This document shows positions 8,653 through 16,157 of a stretch of 36,955 nt of DNA, one piece after another. Below the pieces are notes generated by a model. It saw only the letters and a program-made list of their open reading frames with translations. It had not been told where the DNA came from and made no database searches. Made by a program: the position numbers and the translations under genes. Within the stretch, counting starts at the first letter, position 1. Each line of letters starts with the position of its first letter. Location: contig MPNQ01000033.1 in NCBI GenBank assembly GCA_002239105.1, positions 1 to 36,955 of the forward strand. Direction: 5' to 3'. This DNA comes from a marine group bacterium Sva0996 bin134. GTDB lineage: Bacteria; Actinomycetota; Acidimicrobiia; Acidimicrobiales; Bin134.

Positions 8653-8670
8653 TGGGCCTCGCCGGACCCA
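8653..8670 (-). promoter_or_regulatory. PyrR-binding RNA loop in the pyr leader
   Basis: The transcript reads TCCGGCGAGG, matching the PyrR-loop consensus UCCNGNGAGG at every fixed position. It is closed by a TGGG/CCCA stem plus CC/GG with one bulged U, as in known PyrR targets. It lies ten bases upstream of the pyrR Shine-Dalgarno (8639-8643), so bound PyrR could both block ribosome entry and favour the downstream terminator. Confidence 0.75.
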
Positions 8671-8689
8671 CTTCACGGGTGTTTCGGGA

Positions 8690-8695
8690 ACTATA
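8690..8695 (-). promoter_or_regulatory. Candidate -10 element of the pyr operon
   Basis: TATAGT (one mismatch to TATAAT) on the minus strand, in the 101-bp interval between nusB and pyrR and about 20 bases before the PyrR loop. No good -35 is visible at 16-18 bp, so the assignment is tentative. A start just downstream would give a leader beginning shortly before the PyrR loop. Confidence 0.4.
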
Positions 8696-8730
8696 CACCC
8701 GCCGATGTCCAGATCGGGGATTGAAAATGC

Positions 8731-9159
8731 TTATCCGTCCCCGACCGGGCGGACCCCCAATGCCACCTGGGACAAAATGCCGTTGATGAAGCCGGCAGAG
8801 GCGGGGGTGGAGTATTCGTGGGCCAGCTCAACGGCCTCGTTGATGATCACCGCCACGGAGATGTCGATGCTGTGGGAGAGCTCGAAGCTGGCCATGCGGA
8901 GGATGGCCCGGTCGAGCGCTGGCATCCGGGCCACCGGCCAGTTATCGGACAACTCCTCTAGGCGGGCGTCGATATCACTCAGGTGATAGGCGGTCCCGGT
9001 GACCAGGGTGTGGGCGTAGGGGTCTAGGGGCAGATCGAGGGCCGCGACCAGCTCGGACATCTCCGTGCCCTTTACCTCGGCTTCATAGAGCAGGCCCAGG
9101 GCTCGTTCCCTTACCTGGCGGCGTTGTGATCCGGCGATCAGCGGATCGGGCGTGCTCAT
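8731..9159 (-). CDS. nusB: Transcription antitermination factor NusB
   Basis: Small all-helical RNA-binding protein that joins NusE on boxA RNA to suppress termination in rRNA operons. The 142 residues carry the family pattern: RRQVRERALGLLYEAEV near the N-terminus, and the C-terminal block MPALDRAILRMASFELSH followed by NEAVELAHEYSTPASAGFINGIL. It lies directly downstream of efp, as in other actinobacteria. The ATG at 9159 overlaps the stop of a six-codon micro-ORF as ATGA. The pyr leader follows its TAA. Confidence 0.95.
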   Translation of the reverse strand: MSTPDPLIAGSQRRQVRERALGLLYEAEVKGTEMSELVAALDLPLDPYAHTLVTGTAYHLSDIDARLEELSDNWPVARMPALDRAILRMASFELSHSIDISVAVIINEAVELAHEYSTPASAGFINGILSQVALGVRPVGDG

Positions 9160-9192
9160 GGCTGGGTTCTAGCCATTGTCGGCCGGGCGCAT
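9156..9192 (-). other. Two overlapping micro-ORFs bridging efp and nusB
   Basis: ATG at 9192 encodes MRPADNG (stop 9169; its frame opens with a TTG that overlaps the efp stop as TTGA at 9210). Its end overlaps by 8 bases the ATG at 9176 of MARTQP, whose TGA overlaps the nusB ATG as ATGA. Together they cover the 47-bp gap. No repeat is visible, so this may be chance in GC-rich DNA. Confidence 0.28.
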
Positions 9193-9206
9193 GGTGATCC
9201 CGCCGA

Positions 9207-9770
<564 letters not shown>

Positions 9771-9845
9771 TGCCCAAGTCTGGCCCAAGATGCCCTTGCT
9801 GACCACAGCGGACAGCAACCGCGCCAAACCCGCCAAACAGGGTTG

Positions 9846-10967
9846 TCAGGCCACCGCGAGCGTCTTGGGCGAATGGGTCAGCCGCCGGGCGCCGTCTTCG
9901 GTCACCAGCACGGTGTCCTCCACCCGGGCGCCGCAGAAACCGGGCAGGTACACGCCGGGCTCCACGGTGATCACCTGGCCTACCTCCAGCGGCTCGGTGG
10001 CCGTGGCCCGCACCCATGGCTGCTCATGGATGTCGAGGCCCACCCCGTGGCCGGTGCCGTGGACGAAGGCGTCGGCCCAGCCGTCGGCGTCGATGCGATC
10101 CCGGCAGGCCTTGTCCACCTCTGAGATGGGAGTGCCGGGGGCCACCTTCTCCACCCCGAGCTGCTGGGCGTGTCGAACGGTCTCGAATACCCTCCGAGCC
10201 TCCGGGTCGGGTTCGCCCACCGCCATGGTCCGGGTCATGTCGGAGCGGTAGCCGTCCACCACGGCGCCCATGTCCACGATCACCAACTCGCCCGGGCCGA
10301 TGGGCCGATCGGAGGGTCGCTTGTGGGGCAGGGCGGCGTTGGGACCCGAGGCCACGATGGTGGCGAACGCGCTGCCGTCGGCCCCCAGGCGGCGAAAGGC
10401 GGTGTCCAGCGCCAGAGCCGTCTCCTTCTCGGTGGGGCCGTCGGCCAGCATCGGGCGGACCTCGGCCAATGCGCCGTCGGCGATGGCCGCGGCGGTGGCC
10501 ATGCGGTCGATCTCCCCGTCGTCTTTGATCTGGCGGCACTGCTCCACCACCCCGGTAGTCGGCACCAGCTCGGCCTCGCCGAACCACTCGGCGTACTGCC
10601 GCTGATCGGCCCAGCTCACCGAGGCCGCCTCCAATCCGATGCGATCCACCCCCACTGCCGCCGCGGCCAAGATCTCCTTGGGAGCCAGGTTGGTGATCTC
10701 GATGCGGACGTCCACCCCGGCCCGGCTGGTCTCGGCCTCGGATTGCTCGGCGTAGCGGCGGTCGGTGATCAAGACCAGCTCGTCGGTTCCCAGCCAGGCC
10801 AGCCCGGCTGAGCCGGTGAACCCGGTGAGATAGCGGACATTGACGAGGTTCACCACCACCAAGGCATCGCAGCCCGCCTCGGCGGCGGCGGCCCGAACCC
10901 GCTCTGCCCGTCCCGCCACATCCATGGGGACGAGGGTTCGGACTGTCTGAGTGCCGGTCCCGCTCAT
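9846..10967 (-). CDS. M24 family Xaa-Pro aminopeptidase / dipeptidase
   Basis: Dimetal peptidase cleaving X-Pro bonds. The start at ATG 10967 (MSGTGTQTVR) overlaps the aroQ stop as ATGA. The 373-residue protein has an N-terminal creatinase-like domain (NVRYLTGFTGSAG, residues about 41-53) and a C-terminal pita-bread domain with the five metal ligands in order: Asp in IVDMG, Asp in YRSDMTRT, His in GTGHGVGLDIHE, Glu in ITVEPGVYL and Glu in ARVEDTVLV. It sits between aroQ and efp, a common actinobacterial order, which fits a role in handling proline-rich peptides. PepP and PepQ types cannot be separated from sequence alone. Confidence 0.92.
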   Translation of the reverse strand: MSGTGTQTVRTLVPMDVAGRAERVRAAAAEAGCDALVVVNLVNVRYLTGFTGSAGLAWLGTDELVLITDRRYAEQSEAETSRAGVDVRIEITNLAPKEILAAAAVGVDRIGLEAASVSWADQRQYAEWFGEAELVPTTGVVEQCRQIKDDGEIDRMATAAAIADGALAEVRPMLADGPTEKETALALDTAFRRLGADGSAFATIVASGPNAALPHKRPSDRPIGPGELVIVDMGAVVDGYRSDMTRTMAVGEPDPEARRVFETVRHAQQLGVEKVAPGTPISEVDKACRDRIDADGWADAFVHGTGHGVGLDIHEQPWVRATATEPLEVGQVITVEPGVYLPGFCGARVEDTVLVTEDGARRLTHSPKTLAVA

Positions 10968-11407
10968 GCTGGGGCGAGCAGGCGGGCGACGGCTTCGACG
11001 GCCAACTCGTAGCCGTGGCCGCCGAAGCCCACGATGGTGCCGGTGGCCACCGGGCTCACCACCGAGGTGTGGCGCCACGGCTCCCGGGCGTTGGGATTGG
11101 ACAGGTGCAACTCCACCACTGGGCCCTCGAAGGCGGCAAGGGCGTCGTGGATGGCCCAGGAATAGTGGGTGAATGCGCCGGGATTGATGATGATGGCCTC
11201 ACACCGGCCCCGAGCCTGGTGGATGTGGTCGATGAGCGCGGCCTCGTCGTTGGACTGGTGGTGTTCGACAACCAGCCCGTGGCGCTCGGCGACATTGGCC
11301 GCGGTGCCCACATGGTCGTCCAGAGTGTCGGTGCCGTAGACCTCGGGCTCCCGGTCGCCCAGCAGGTTCAAGTTGGGTCCCGACAGGAGAAGGATTAGCT
11401 GGCTCAT
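10964..11407 (-). CDS. aroQ: 3-dehydroquinate dehydratase, type II
   Basis: Dehydrates 3-dehydroquinate to 3-dehydroshikimate in the shikimate pathway. At 147 residues it is the usual size of the dodecameric type II enzyme. Diagnostic motifs: GPNLNLLGDREPEVYG with the catalytic tyrosine, the lid arginine in GDRE, HQSNDEAALID, INPGAFTHYSWAI and ELHLSNPNAREPWRHTS with the catalytic histidine (His-Thr-Ser). The ATG overlaps the aroB stop as ATGA and its own stop overlaps the M24 peptidase start, so these genes are co-translated. Confidence 0.97.
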   Translation of the reverse strand: MSQLILLLSGPNLNLLGDREPEVYGTDTLDDHVGTAANVAERHGLVVEHHQSNDEAALIDHIHQARGRCEAIIINPGAFTHYSWAIHDALAAFEGPVVELHLSNPNAREPWRHTSVVSPVATGTIVGFGGHGYELAVEAVARLLAPA

Positions 11408-12441
11408 CTGATGGCCTCCAGTGTTTCTCGCAGCACGGCCGGCTCCAGACCGGTGACCGGTTGGATGCCGTCGGGGCCGTCCAGCATGAAGGTGACCCCG
11501 TCCACCGCTTTCTTGTCCCGGCTGAACAGGCTGACAAGGGCGTCGGCATCGGCCCCGTCGGGCAAGCAGGTGGGCAGGTCGTAGCCGCCGACCACCCGGT
11601 GGTGCTCGTCCACCCGCTCAGCGTCGATGCGCCCCGTGCGATGGGCCAGCTCGGCGGCGTAGACAAGGCCGACCGCCACCGCCTCGCCGTGGCGGAGGTC
11701 GTAGCCGCCGTCGGCCTCGAGGGCGTGGGCCAAGGTGTGGCCGTAGTTGAGCACCGCCCGGCGGCCCGACTCGCGCTCGTCAGCGGCCACCACTTCGGCT
11801 TTGATCTCAACGCAACGGGCGATGCGCTCGGTCATACCCAGGGAGTCGAGGTCGGCATCAGCGATGAAGTGGTACTTGGCCATCTCCCCCAGCCCCGACC
11901 GCATCTCCTCGGTCGGCAGCGTGTCGAGCGCCTCGGTGTCGCACAGCACGGCCGAGGGCTGCCAAAAGGCGCCCACCAAGTTCTTGCCCTCCGGCAGGTT
12001 CACGCCGGTCTTACCGCCGACCGAGGCGTCGATCTGGCCCAGCAAGGTGGTGGACACGTACACCACCCGAATACCCCGGTGGTAGACGGCCGCGGTAAAC
12101 CCCCCCAGGTCGGTGACTGCGCCCCCGCCCACGGCCACCACCGCGTCACGGCGGGTGAGCCCCCACTGGGCGAACTCCCGGCACAGCTCTTCCACCGCGC
12201 CCAGCGTCTTAATGTGCTCGTCGTCGTCGGTGATGAACACCCGGTGCTCGACCCCCGGGTCCACGGTGATGCCTGCCTCAGCCACCGCGGCCTGGGTGAT
12301 CACCGCCACCCGGCTCACGTCGCCGGGGATCACCTGGTGCAGCTCGCGGTGGATTCCCGGGCCGACCCAGACGTTGTAGGAGCGATCTCCCAACTCGACC
12401 GGAACCTTGATCGCGCCGCCCAAGTCGGTCTCGGCACTCAT
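11404..12441 (-). CDS. aroB: 3-dehydroquinate synthase
   Basis: NAD- and metal-dependent enzyme converting DAHP to 3-dehydroquinate. The 345-residue protein shows the NAD-binding GGGAVTDLGGFTAAVYHRGI, the DASVGGKTGVN loop with substrate-binding residues, and the metal histidines in YGHTLAHALE and RHGEAVAVGL. Both ends overlap neighbours as ATGA (aroK upstream, aroQ downstream). Confidence 0.97.
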   Translation of the reverse strand: MSAETDLGGAIKVPVELGDRSYNVWVGPGIHRELHQVIPGDVSRVAVITQAAVAEAGITVDPGVEHRVFITDDDEHIKTLGAVEELCREFAQWGLTRRDAVVAVGGGAVTDLGGFTAAVYHRGIRVVYVSTTLLGQIDASVGGKTGVNLPEGKNLVGAFWQPSAVLCDTEALDTLPTEEMRSGLGEMAKYHFIADADLDSLGMTERIARCVEIKAEVVAADERESGRRAVLNYGHTLAHALEADGGYDLRHGEAVAVGLVYAAELAHRTGRIDAERVDEHHRVVGGYDLPTCLPDGADADALVSLFSRDKKAVDGVTFMLDGPDGIQPVTGLEPAVLRETLEAIR

Positions 12442-12968
12442 CGTGTCGACACTGGCCGGGACCAGACTCGCCTGATCTGCTCCGCTACCTGCTCAGCCTC
12501 CAAGCCGTCCACGTCGATGGCCTCGTGGGCGGTCTCGGCGTAGAGCCCGGTCCGAGCAGCGCTTATGGCGGTCAGCTCGCCAACCGGGTCGTCGCCCAGC
12601 AGAGGGCGGTTCTCGCCGGAGCGGACCCGCTGGCCCAACGTCTCGATGGTGGCCCGCAGCCAGCACACCCACGCCCGGTCCCGGAGCACCGCCCGATTCT
12701 CGGCCCGCAGCACCGCTCCCCCACCGCAGGAAACCACCAGCGGCTGCGTAGATGACAGGCACTCAGCCAGCTCCGCTTTCTCTAGGTCGCGAAAGCCATC
12801 CTCTCCATCACCCTCGAAGATCTCGGGTATGGATCGCCCCTGGCGCTCCTCAATAGCCGCGTCAAGGTCGATGAACCGCAGGCCCTCCAACTGCGCCAAC
12901 CAGAACCCCACCGTCGATTTTCCCGACCCCATCATCCCAATTAGGGCCACATGAGGTTGCCTGTCCAC
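12438..12968 (-). CDS. aroK: Shikimate kinase
   Basis: Phosphorylates shikimate with ATP. The 176 residues show Walker A GMMGSGKST (11-19), the shikimate-binding aspartate in FIDLDAAIEE, the arginine in FRDLE, VSCGGGAVL, and the lid with RPLLG. The start is GTG at 12968 (MDRQPHVALIG), with AGGA upstream. In most actinobacteria aroC precedes aroK; here the upstream neighbour is the prepilin peptidase, separated by 58 bp containing a hairpin. Confidence 0.95.
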   Translation of the reverse strand: MDRQPHVALIGMMGSGKSTVGFWLAQLEGLRFIDLDAAIEERQGRSIPEIFEGDGEDGFRDLEKAELAECLSSTQPLVVSCGGGAVLRAENRAVLRDRAWVCWLRATIETLGQRVRSGENRPLLGDDPVGELTAISAARTGLYAETAHEAIDVDGLEAEQVAEQIRRVWSRPVSTR

Positions 12969-13003
12969 GCCGCGATCCTAATGGGAGAAGGTCTGCACCT
13001 AGT

Positions 13004-13020
13004 GGGCAGTTACCCTGCCC
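13004..13020 (-). other. Small hairpin between the A24 peptidase and aroK
   Basis: A 6-bp stem (GGGCAG / CTGCCC) with a five-base loop in the 58-bp gap. It lacks a T-tract, so it is a poor intrinsic terminator; it could be a processing or pausing site. This gap has no bridging micro-ORF. Confidence 0.3.
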
Positions 13021-13026
13021 GAGGAT

Positions 13027-13728
13027 TCAGGTGGTGGCGATGGGGATGGCGAGGGTGATGGTGGCGGCGGCGAGGGCTATTGAGGGGGCGAAGGGGAAGA
13101 CGGTGGGGCGGGGGTTTTCGGGGTCGGCTAGGGGGTCGGGCAAAACTTCATTACCCCATTTCCGCATACCCCACACGGTGAGGCCCATGGTGGCCCCCAA
13201 GAACGAGGCCAGCACGAAAGCCAGAATCACGGCCAGCAGCGATTCTCCGTAGCCGGCGCCCACCCAGCCGAGAACCAGACCCACTGGCAGGGCCAGTTTC
13301 ACGTCACCCCACCCGAGGCTGCCCCCGGAAAACACGAAGAGCAGGAACATGATGGCGCCGTAGAGGCCAGCGGCGGCCGCAGCTTGCCCGATGGCCCCGG
13401 GGCGGTCCCGAAGCAGGGAGATGAGGGTCATCAGCGACAGCAGCACCGCCAATGCCGGGAAGACGATGGCGTTGGGTATGCGGTAGTGGAACAGATCAAC
13501 GGTGGTCACCCCTACTAGGGCCACAAACAGCGCCCATACCGGCACCACATCCCAGGTTGTGCCCAATACGCCGCCGGCAGTGCCCAGCGCAATTGCAGTG
13601 AAGAGAGGCACCAACACCCGCAGAGAGCGACTGTCCGGCACTTTGAAGCTCCACAGCAGCGGCAGAAGGTAGCGGCCTGAGACAGTGCCGATGGCCACAC
13701 CGGCAATGACCATGGCCGCAGTGCTCAT
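13027..13728 (-). CDS. Prepilin peptidase, A24 (TadV/PilD C-terminal) type
   Basis: Inner-membrane aspartic protease that cleaves type IV pilin-like leaders. The 233-residue protein is almost entirely hydrophobic, with about six to seven membrane segments, and has both catalytic aspartates in context: Asp in VDLFHYRIPN and Asp in GWGDVKLA (the GxGD motif). The N-terminal cysteine-rich methylase domain of PilD is absent. It lies between aroE and aroK with an ATGA overlap to aroE, a placement also seen in actinobacterial aro clusters. No pilin genes are in the window, so its substrate is unknown. Confidence 0.88.
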   Translation of the reverse strand: MSTAAMVIAGVAIGTVSGRYLLPLLWSFKVPDSRSLRVLVPLFTAIALGTAGGVLGTTWDVVPVWALFVALVGVTTVDLFHYRIPNAIVFPALAVLLSLMTLISLLRDRPGAIGQAAAAAGLYGAIMFLLFVFSGGSLGWGDVKLALPVGLVLGWVGAGYGESLLAVILAFVLASFLGATMGLTVWGMRKWGNEVLPDPLADPENPRPTVFPFAPSIALAAATITLAIPIATT

Positions 13729-14576
13729 CGGCTCCCCAGCGCGGCAGTGGCCGCTGCGGTCATGGCGGCGACGGGCGGCTCAAACCCGGTCCATATCCGA
13801 ACAGCATGGGCGGCTTGATGAACCAGCATCCCCACCCCGGTGGATGCGGGCACGCCTCGACGGTCGCATTCGGCCAACAGCGGGGTCTGAAGCGGGTTGT
13901 AGACCAGTTCAGCCACATGCTGGCCAGAGTGGAGGAGGGACGGGTCGAGCGGCAATTTCCCGGCACCATCGGTTTCGGCCATCCCCACCGGGGTGGCGTT
14001 CACCACCAGGCGGTACTGCCCGATGTCGGCCAGGCTGGCCGTCGTGCCCGCCGATCCGGCCAACTCCGCCGCCGACGCCGCCCGATCCGGCCGACGGGCG
14101 ATTACCGCCACTTCTGATGCCCCCCGGCGAGCCAGCTCGGCCACCACCGCCCGCGCTGCACCGCCCGCGCCCAGAACGGCGCAGCCAATCCCCGCAAGTT
14201 CCACCCCGTCGGCCACCAGGGCGTCGCAGAAACCGGCGCCGTCGGTGTTGTGGCCGATGAGCCGTTCACCGTCGCGGGCCACGCAGTTGACCACCCCCAA
14301 AGCTGAGGCCGCGGGGCTCAACTCGTCGACCGCGACAGCCACGTCGGCTTTGTGGGGCATGGTCACCGACAATCCGGCCATGCCCTGGCTGCGCATGTGG
14401 TGAAGCGCCCGCTCGGCGTCGCCCGGCGCCACCTCAAAGGCGGCGTAGATCCAATCCAGTCCCAGCTTGTCGAACGCCGCCTGGCAGATGGCCGGCGACA
14501 GGGAATGCCGTACGGGAAAGCCGATCACCCCGGCGGCCACCTCGGTGTCGGGAGCCATCCCTAGGGGAATCAGCAT
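13725..14576 (-). CDS. aroE: Shikimate dehydrogenase
   Basis: NADPH-dependent reduction of 3-dehydroshikimate to shikimate. The 283 residues show the substrate domain GFPVRHSLSPAICQAAF, the catalytic lysine in SVTMPHK (usually NVTxPxK), the aspartate in NTDGAGF, the NADP loop GAGGAARAV, NATPVGM, and the C-terminal GVGMLVHQAA. The ATG at 14576 overlaps the mltG stop by seven bases; a second Met at 14558 is also possible. The stop overlaps the A24 peptidase start as ATGA. Confidence 0.95.
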   Translation of the reverse strand: MLIPLGMAPDTEVAAGVIGFPVRHSLSPAICQAAFDKLGLDWIYAAFEVAPGDAERALHHMRSQGMAGLSVTMPHKADVAVAVDELSPAASALGVVNCVARDGERLIGHNTDGAGFCDALVADGVELAGIGCAVLGAGGAARAVVAELARRGASEVAVIARRPDRAASAAELAGSAGTTASLADIGQYRLVVNATPVGMAETDGAGKLPLDPSLLHSGQHVAELVYNPLQTPLLAECDRRGVPASTGVGMLVHQAAHAVRIWTGFEPPVAAMTAAATAALGSR

Positions 14577-15727
14577 CCCAGGTTCCTCTCCCGACAGATG
14601 GCCACCGCGGCCTCGTGCTCTTCTCCGGTGTTGCTGAAGGTGTGGGCGCCGGTCACCGGATCGTCGGTGCGGGCGTAGAACATCCAGAATCCATCGGCGG
14701 GATTCAACGCGGCCACCAGCGACTCCCGGCCGGGGGCGGCGATGGGACCGGGCGGCAGGCCGGTTCGGTTGTACACGTTGTAGGGGTTGTCCACGGCCAG
14801 GTCGGCGAGGGTCAGCGGCTCGGTGGGCTTGCTCACCGCGTAGCGCACCGCCGCGTCGATCTGGAGCGGCCAGCCATTGCCCAATCGGTTGTAGATCACC
14901 CGGGCAATCTTGGCCCGGTCTTCGGCGATGAGCGCTTCCTTTTCAATCAGCGACGCCACAATCACCGCTTCGTAGGGGGTCACGCCCACCGTGTCGGGGG
15001 CGGTCTCCAATCCCACATCGGAGGCCACCGCATCGAATTGGTTGATCAGGCGGATAACCAGAGCGGCCTCGTCCTCGGCCGTGGCCGAGTCGAGCAGATA
15101 AGTGTCGGGGAACAGCATCCCCTCCAACGTGCTGTTGGCCGGCTGGAAGTCCGACCGTAGAGGCGGGAAGGCCAGGGCTCGAGCCAGGTCATCGTCGTTG
15201 AACGTGGGAAGTTGCTCCAAGAGCTGTGCTCGGATCTGCACCAGCGTGAGGCCCTCGGGCAGCACCACCCTGATGGCATCAAGCGCCGGGCCGGGGGCGG
15301 GACCGGCCAGCAGCACGTCCTTGGCCCGCCACACCGACATGTTCTCGTTCAATACGTAGTTGCCCGCTTGGAATTCGCCGGAGTCCTTGTAGCGCAGGTA
15401 GTAGCGGAACACCGTGGAGTTGGCCACCACCCCCTCATCTTGGAGGATGCGGGCGATGTCGTTGGTAGACGCGCCCTGGGGAATGTTGACCACCAGCTCC
15501 GCTCCCTCGTCGCCGGGAGGGTCGAGGCGATCGTCGATCCAGCTTTTCAACCACAGCGAGGCGATCAGCAGCACTACTCCGAGAGAGGCCAGGATTATGA
15601 GCACCCGGGTGAAGGTCGAGGTTCTGCGAGGCAACCAGCCCCAGTCTTGAGGATCGTCGCCCTCGGTTACAACGACCGGCTGCTGAAAGGCCGGGGGTTG
15701 GGAACCCGACCCGGCGTCGTCAGCCAT
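14570..15727 (-). CDS. mltG: Endolytic murein transglycosylase MltG
   Basis: Membrane-anchored lytic transglycosylase that cuts nascent glycan strands and helps set chain length. From ATG at 15727 (MADDAGSGSQ), with GGGAGG six bases upstream, the 385-residue protein has a Pro/Gln-rich cytoplasmic tail, one transmembrane segment (VLIILASLGVVLLIASLWL) and an extracytoplasmic YceG domain with the catalytic glutamate in ASLIEKEALIAEDRAKIARV, then NPYNVYNRTGLPPGPIAAPG. An upstream in-frame start at 15751 lies inside ruvX and lacks this ribosome site. It is in the conserved alaS-ruvX-mltG-aroE order. Confidence 0.95.
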   Translation of the reverse strand: MADDAGSGSQPPAFQQPVVVTEGDDPQDWGWLPRRTSTFTRVLIILASLGVVLLIASLWLKSWIDDRLDPPGDEGAELVVNIPQGASTNDIARILQDEGVVANSTVFRYYLRYKDSGEFQAGNYVLNENMSVWRAKDVLLAGPAPGPALDAIRVVLPEGLTLVQIRAQLLEQLPTFNDDDLARALAFPPLRSDFQPANSTLEGMLFPDTYLLDSATAEDEAALVIRLINQFDAVASDVGLETAPDTVGVTPYEAVIVASLIEKEALIAEDRAKIARVIYNRLGNGWPLQIDAAVRYAVSKPTEPLTLADLAVDNPYNVYNRTGLPPGPIAAPGRESLVAALNPADGFWMFYARTDDPVTGAHTFSNTGEEHEAAVAICRERNLGC

Positions 15728-16157
15728 GGTCGGCCTCCCGGCCGGTGACATCCAGCCAGCCCTGGAGGATGACCGACGCGGCCACCATGTCGACTCGCTT
15801 GCGGCGGGCTTTGCCGCTGAGGCCCGACTCCGCCAAGGCCCGCTCGGCGATGACGGTGGTCAATCGCTCGTCGTGGGTCAGCACCGGAACAGCCAGCGCC
15901 GCCTCCAACTCTTGGGCCTCGTTCTCGGCGCCGCGGGCGGCCGGACCGGCGCTGCCGTCCAACGACAGGGGCAGGCCCACCACCACCACCTCGGCCTCGT
16001 ATTCGGCCACCAAGTCGGCAATCTGCCGGTGGTCGCGGTTGCGGCTGCCGGAGCGCTCGATCACGGTCAGCGGGGTGGCCACCCGGCCCTCGCCGTCGGA
16101 GACCGCCACTCCGATGCGGCGCTCACCGAGGTCGATGCCCAGCGCCCTCGCCGACAT
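15720..16157 (-). CDS. ruvX: Putative pre-16S rRNA nuclease RuvX/YqgF
   Basis: RNase H-fold nuclease needed for 16S rRNA 5'-end maturation and once proposed as a Holliday junction resolvase. The 145 residues carry GIDLGERRIGVAVSD with the first catalytic aspartate, VVGLPLSLDGS, THDERLTTVIAERAL with the glutamate, and the last aspartate in VDMVAASVILQGWL. The ATG at 16157 shares one base with the alaS stop (TGATG), and the end overlaps mltG by eight bases. Confidence 0.95.
   Translation of the reverse strand: MSARALGIDLGERRIGVAVSDGEGRVATPLTVIERSGSRNRDHRQIADLVAEYEAEVVVVGLPLSLDGSAGPAARGAENEAQELEAALAVPVLTHDERLTTVIAERALAESGLSGKARRKRVDMVAASVILQGWLDVTGREADHG

Noticed and set aside
8063..8698. pyrR extended to the first in-frame start at 8698
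   Set aside because: The extra codons cover the PyrR-binding loop and promoter-like sequence and do not resemble PyrR N-termini.
13004..13020. Hairpin as an intrinsic terminator before aroK
   Set aside because: No T-tract follows; listed only as a hairpin.
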